Positions 61,620-64,000 of a stretch of DNA of 64,000 nt are shown here, piece after piece; the first letter of the stretch is position 1, and every line of letters begins with the position of its first letter. The notes under the pieces were generated by a model, which was given only the letters and a program-made list of their open reading frames with translations, had not been told where the DNA came from and made no database searches. The position numbers and the translations under genes were made by a program. The stretch is from positions 434,001-498,000 of the forward strand of contig NZ_JFHL01000002.1 in the NCBI RefSeq assembly GCF_003664995.1. Reading direction: 5' to 3'. The DNA comes from Mesotoga sp. BH458_6_3_2_1 (GTDB taxonomy: Bacteria > Thermotogota > Thermotogae > Petrotogales > Kosmotogaceae).

Positions 61620-62777
61620 ATGGATTTGTCGCACTTTGTCTCTTCTGTAACACCCTCGGCCACACTCGAATTTAACAAGAAGGCCCTGGACCTTGCAAAA
61701 TCAGGAGAGAATGTCGTGAAATTCACTGCCGGTGAACCGGATTTTCCTACTCCCCGCCCAATTGTAGACGCAGCAATAAAAGCTCTCAATGAGGGAAAAA
61801 CGAAGTATACGAACGCCTCTGGAATTGATGAGTTAAGAAAGGCGATCACAGTGAAACTTCAGAAGGATAATGGTCTTAACTACTCACCTGAGGAAATAGT
61901 GGTTTCGAACGGGGGGAAGCAAGCGATTTATAACGTGCTTAAAGCCTTGTTGAACGTGGGTGATGAAGTATTAATTATTTCTCCTGCTTGGGTTAGCTAT
62001 GAGGCTCAAATTCTCTTGTGTGGTGGTGTGCCTGTAGTTGTTCCGGCAAGAGTGGAAAAGGGTTTTGTCCCCGAAATTTCTGAAATCGAGAAAGCAATTA
62101 CCGATAGAACGCGTGCAATAATGATAAACTCTCCAAACAACCCAACCGGAGCCATATATCCTGAAGAGTTTCTTCGGGTCCTGGGTAAGCTTTGCGTAGA
62201 GAGAGATCTTTTTGTAATCTCCGATGAAGTGTATGAGAAGCTCGTGTTTGATGCACCACATTTCTCTATTGCTTCGATTGAGGGTATGAAAGAGAGGACT
62301 GCGGTGATTAACGCTTTCTCGAAAACTTATGCAATGACGGGCTGGAGGGTCGGCTATTCCGCCATATCTATGAAATTAGCCAGGGCGATTTCGAAAATCC
62401 AAAGTCACCTTTCCTCGAATGTCAACACAATGGCCCAGTACGCCGCCGTGAAGGCTTTTGAAGTCGACACCTCTTCTATGGTGGAAGAGTTCCGGAAGAG
62501 GAGAGATTACGTAATCTCAAGACTGGAAAAAATTGGATTGAAGTTCAGCAAGCCTGCTGGAGCCTTCTATGTTTTTATAGACATCAGATCTTTTCTTGGA
62601 GGAAGGTTTAGGAACTCAAATGATTTTGCAATTGGCCTTCTTGAAGAGCAAAAGGTCGGAATGGTTCCTGGAAGCGCATTCAGCTACGAAGGGTTCATAA
62701 GAATGTCTTTTTCGAGTTCAACCGAAGAACTCAAAGAAGGATTAGACAGATTTGATAGATTTCTAAAGACGCTTTGA
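61620..62777 (+). CDS. aspC: Class I/II aspartate aminotransferase
   Basis: A 385-residue PLP enzyme of the AAT-I family. Features are FTAGEPDFPTPRPI, the PLP-contacting NSPNNPTGAIYP, DEVYEKLVFD, and the Schiff-base lysine in NAFSKTYAMTGWRVGY. The C-terminal PGSAFSYEGFIRMSFSSS holds the substrate-binding Arg. It most likely moves amino groups between aspartate/glutamate and oxo-acids. ATG 61620 follows GGAGGTG. The gene ends exactly where the convergent HD gene begins. Confidence 0.92.
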   Translation: MDLSHFVSSVTPSATLEFNKKALDLAKSGENVVKFTAGEPDFPTPRPIVDAAIKALNEGKTKYTNASGIDELRKAITVKLQKDNGLNYSPEEIVVSNGGKQAIYNVLKALLNVGDEVLIISPAWVSYEAQILLCGGVPVVVPARVEKGFVPEISEIEKAITDRTRAIMINSPNNPTGAIYPEEFLRVLGKLCVERDLFVISDEVYEKLVFDAPHFSIASIEGMKERTAVINAFSKTYAMTGWRVGYSAISMKLARAISKIQSHLSSNVNTMAQYAAVKAFEVDTSSMVEEFRKRRDYVISRLEKIGLKFSKPAGAFYVFIDIRSFLGGRFRNSNDFAIGLLEEQKVGMVPGSAFSYEGFIRMSFSSSTEELKEGLDRFDRFLKTL

Positions 62778-63908
62778 CTATCGCCCCGTCCAGTCTAGAC
62801 TCCATCTGAATGTTTGGGTCAGGAACTGAACGCTCTCTAGATCTGACTTTGATAGGTCGTCAAGCATCCTGTTCATGGCATCTCTGAAGGCATACTGTGT
62901 GTTTCCCGAACGTATTTCCATCAGGCATTCTACTGTCGCAGCAAATTGGTCGGCTGCCCACACGAGTTTACCTTCATGTGATTCAAATGGATCAAGCATT
63001 CTGTATTTAAGCTCTTTGATAAGTCTATCAGGCATTCCGGCTAGCAGATTCTCGGTGACCATTCGTTCTTCAACTTGTGCGATCACCTCCTCGAAGCCCG
63101 GGACTTTTTTCTTAGTCGGAGTTATTATGTCACCTGTCATGCTTTCTGGAATATCATGCAGAAGGGCGAGTTTAACGGATTCAACCGGATTTATCACCTT
63201 GCCGCTTTCCTCCTCCATACAGGAGAGAATGTACGCCGTTATTGTGACGTAGAATGAATGGGCGGCAACGGTAGTAGGTACGTTTCTGTTTAGTCTGTTC
63301 CAGCGGACTGCCCGTAGCAGAACGATTAGGGCATTCGTGTAGCGTTCTAGCCATTCAGCGTCAGCTATGAGACGATACGGTTCAAAGTCCCTAAAACTCT
63401 CTATCCGTTGCTCCAAATCTTTCAGCGGTCTGTTGAAGAAGTCAGGAAAATATCTGGCATGAAGTCCGGCTTCGAGTTTGGCTGAGAGAAGGTCCCCGGT
63501 CTGGATGATTTTGCCTTCGATTGTATCGTCTTTTGAGTGAACCATCGAAAGGTAGAAAGGATCGTGTCTATCATCAGGAAGGTACTGAACGATCTCCTCC
63601 ACCGTTCGTGAGAAGACATCGTTCCACTTGTCAGGTGAAAGTGACTTGATCAGTACCTTTGTGTCCACAGAGATGTCAGAGAGAAGGCATTTTGGTATTT
63701 CTTTGAGAACAAGTCTCTGAAATAGCTTTTTGTCGTCGATATGAAAACCATTAAGGCCGGCCATCTCGGACATCAACAGACAGTACTGGGCCGATATGAA
63801 GGCGTTCTCGGCCTCATTGGTCCTTAGCAGAGTCGGTGTGTTGTTCCATCTATACATTGTGAAGAGATTTGTTGCCAGTTCCAGAAGTTTCACGTATCCT
63901 TGAAACAC
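62778..63908 (-). CDS. Tandem HD-domain protein (YfbR/HD_3-like), first copy degenerate
   Basis: A 376-residue protein made of two related HD domains. The second (about residues 190-320) keeps TTVAAHSFYVTITAYIL and LALLHDIPESMTGDIITPTK, the YfbR 5'-nucleotidase pattern. The first (about residues 15-120) aligns with it (RWNNTPTLLRTNEAENAF, LVLKEIPKCLLSDISVDTK) but the metal ligands H and HD are replaced by N and KE. One active and one structural copy are likely. GTG 63908 follows GGGAGG by seven bases. A TATAAT lies upstream at 63957-63952 (minus strand). Confidence 0.82.
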   Translation of the reverse strand: MFQGYVKLLELATNLFTMYRWNNTPTLLRTNEAENAFISAQYCLLMSEMAGLNGFHIDDKKLFQRLVLKEIPKCLLSDISVDTKVLIKSLSPDKWNDVFSRTVEEIVQYLPDDRHDPFYLSMVHSKDDTIEGKIIQTGDLLSAKLEAGLHARYFPDFFNRPLKDLEQRIESFRDFEPYRLIADAEWLERYTNALIVLLRAVRWNRLNRNVPTTVAAHSFYVTITAYILSCMEEESGKVINPVESVKLALLHDIPESMTGDIITPTKKKVPGFEEVIAQVEERMVTENLLAGMPDRLIKELKYRMLDPFESHEGKLVWAADQFAATVECLMEIRSGNTQYAFRDAMNRMLDDLSKSDLESVQFLTQTFRWSLDWTGR

Positions 63909-64000
63909 GGAGGCACCTCCCGAATGCAGTGCATAGATATATGTTATTACAATTATAGGTTTTAGTTTCAATAAATAAAAGTCTTCAGTTGGGAAAGAGG

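Noticed and set aside
1-64000. CRISPR arrays, tRNA or rRNA genes, insertion sequences
   Set aside because: I looked in all gaps for regularly spaced repeats, T-loop-like GGTTCGA sequences and transposase-like frames with terminal inverted repeats, and saw none.

Overview
The window looks like chromosome of a mesophilic-to-moderately-thermophilic member of the Thermotogota, most likely near Mesotoga or Kosmotoga. This is inferred from gene content and style, not from a database match. The signs are a short DnaE-type polymerase of the Thermotoga kind, strong GGAGGTGA ribosome sites with many TTG and GTG starts, dense operons, several c-di-GMP-type sensor proteins and sugar-acid catabolism. I see no tRNA, rRNA, CRISPR array, prophage or insertion sequence.

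Bases 1-3430 (minus strand) hold a PAS/HD-GYP protein cut by the window edge, a Cof-type HAD phosphatase and a CobO-type cobalamin adenosyltransferase. Bases 3569-7824 (plus strand) are the most distinctive block. It is a compact sulfur-relay operon: TusA, a YeeE/TsuA thiosulfate transporter, DsrE, DsrF, DsrH, an ArsR-type regulator fused to a second TusA domain, and a dihydrolipoamide-dehydrogenase-like flavoprotein. No DsrC/TusE, sulfite reductase, Hdr or lipoate-binding protein lies beside it. The pieces suggest uptake of thiosulfate, transfer of sulfane sulfur between cysteines, NAD(P)H-linked reduction, and a regulator that may sense its own persulfide.

Bases 8000-16540 hold a lipoprotein, a PrsA/SurA-like foldase, an MFS exporter, a tandem-HD protein with a 3' frameshift, a GNAT-YoaP protein and a DUF427 protein. 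Bases 16557-25911 are a sugar-acid locus. A minus-strand operon (rpiR, dapA-like aldolase, two PfkB kinases, tctC, tctB, tctA, terminator) faces a third, KdgK-like kinase and a threonine-synthase-like PLP enzyme. A repeated TAGAAA/TTTCTA motif between them is a candidate RpiR operator. A cysteine desulfidase (CyuA family) follows.

Bases 28274-33465 hold a PAS/GAF/GGDEF cyclase overlapping a PAS/GAF/HD-GYP protein whose HD dyad reads RD, plus a 55-residue membrane protein. Bases 33481-46000 are a mixed region: MFS, secreted hydrolase, beta-propeller, MacB-like ABC exporter, methyltransferases, a YjdF-like protein, a second threonine synthase and several gene-poor stretches with apparent gene relics.

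Bases 46037-62777 are mostly housekeeping operons: YugP protease, an RsmB-like protein lacking its catalytic core, rlmN, rsgA, rpe and rdgB; then lgt, tig and a YfcE phosphodiesterase on the minus strand; then DUF2344, yebC, lspA, rluD, dnaE, a histidine phosphatase, comB, two unknowns and an aminotransferase. The window ends with a tandem-HD (YfbR-like) protein in which the first HD copy has decayed.
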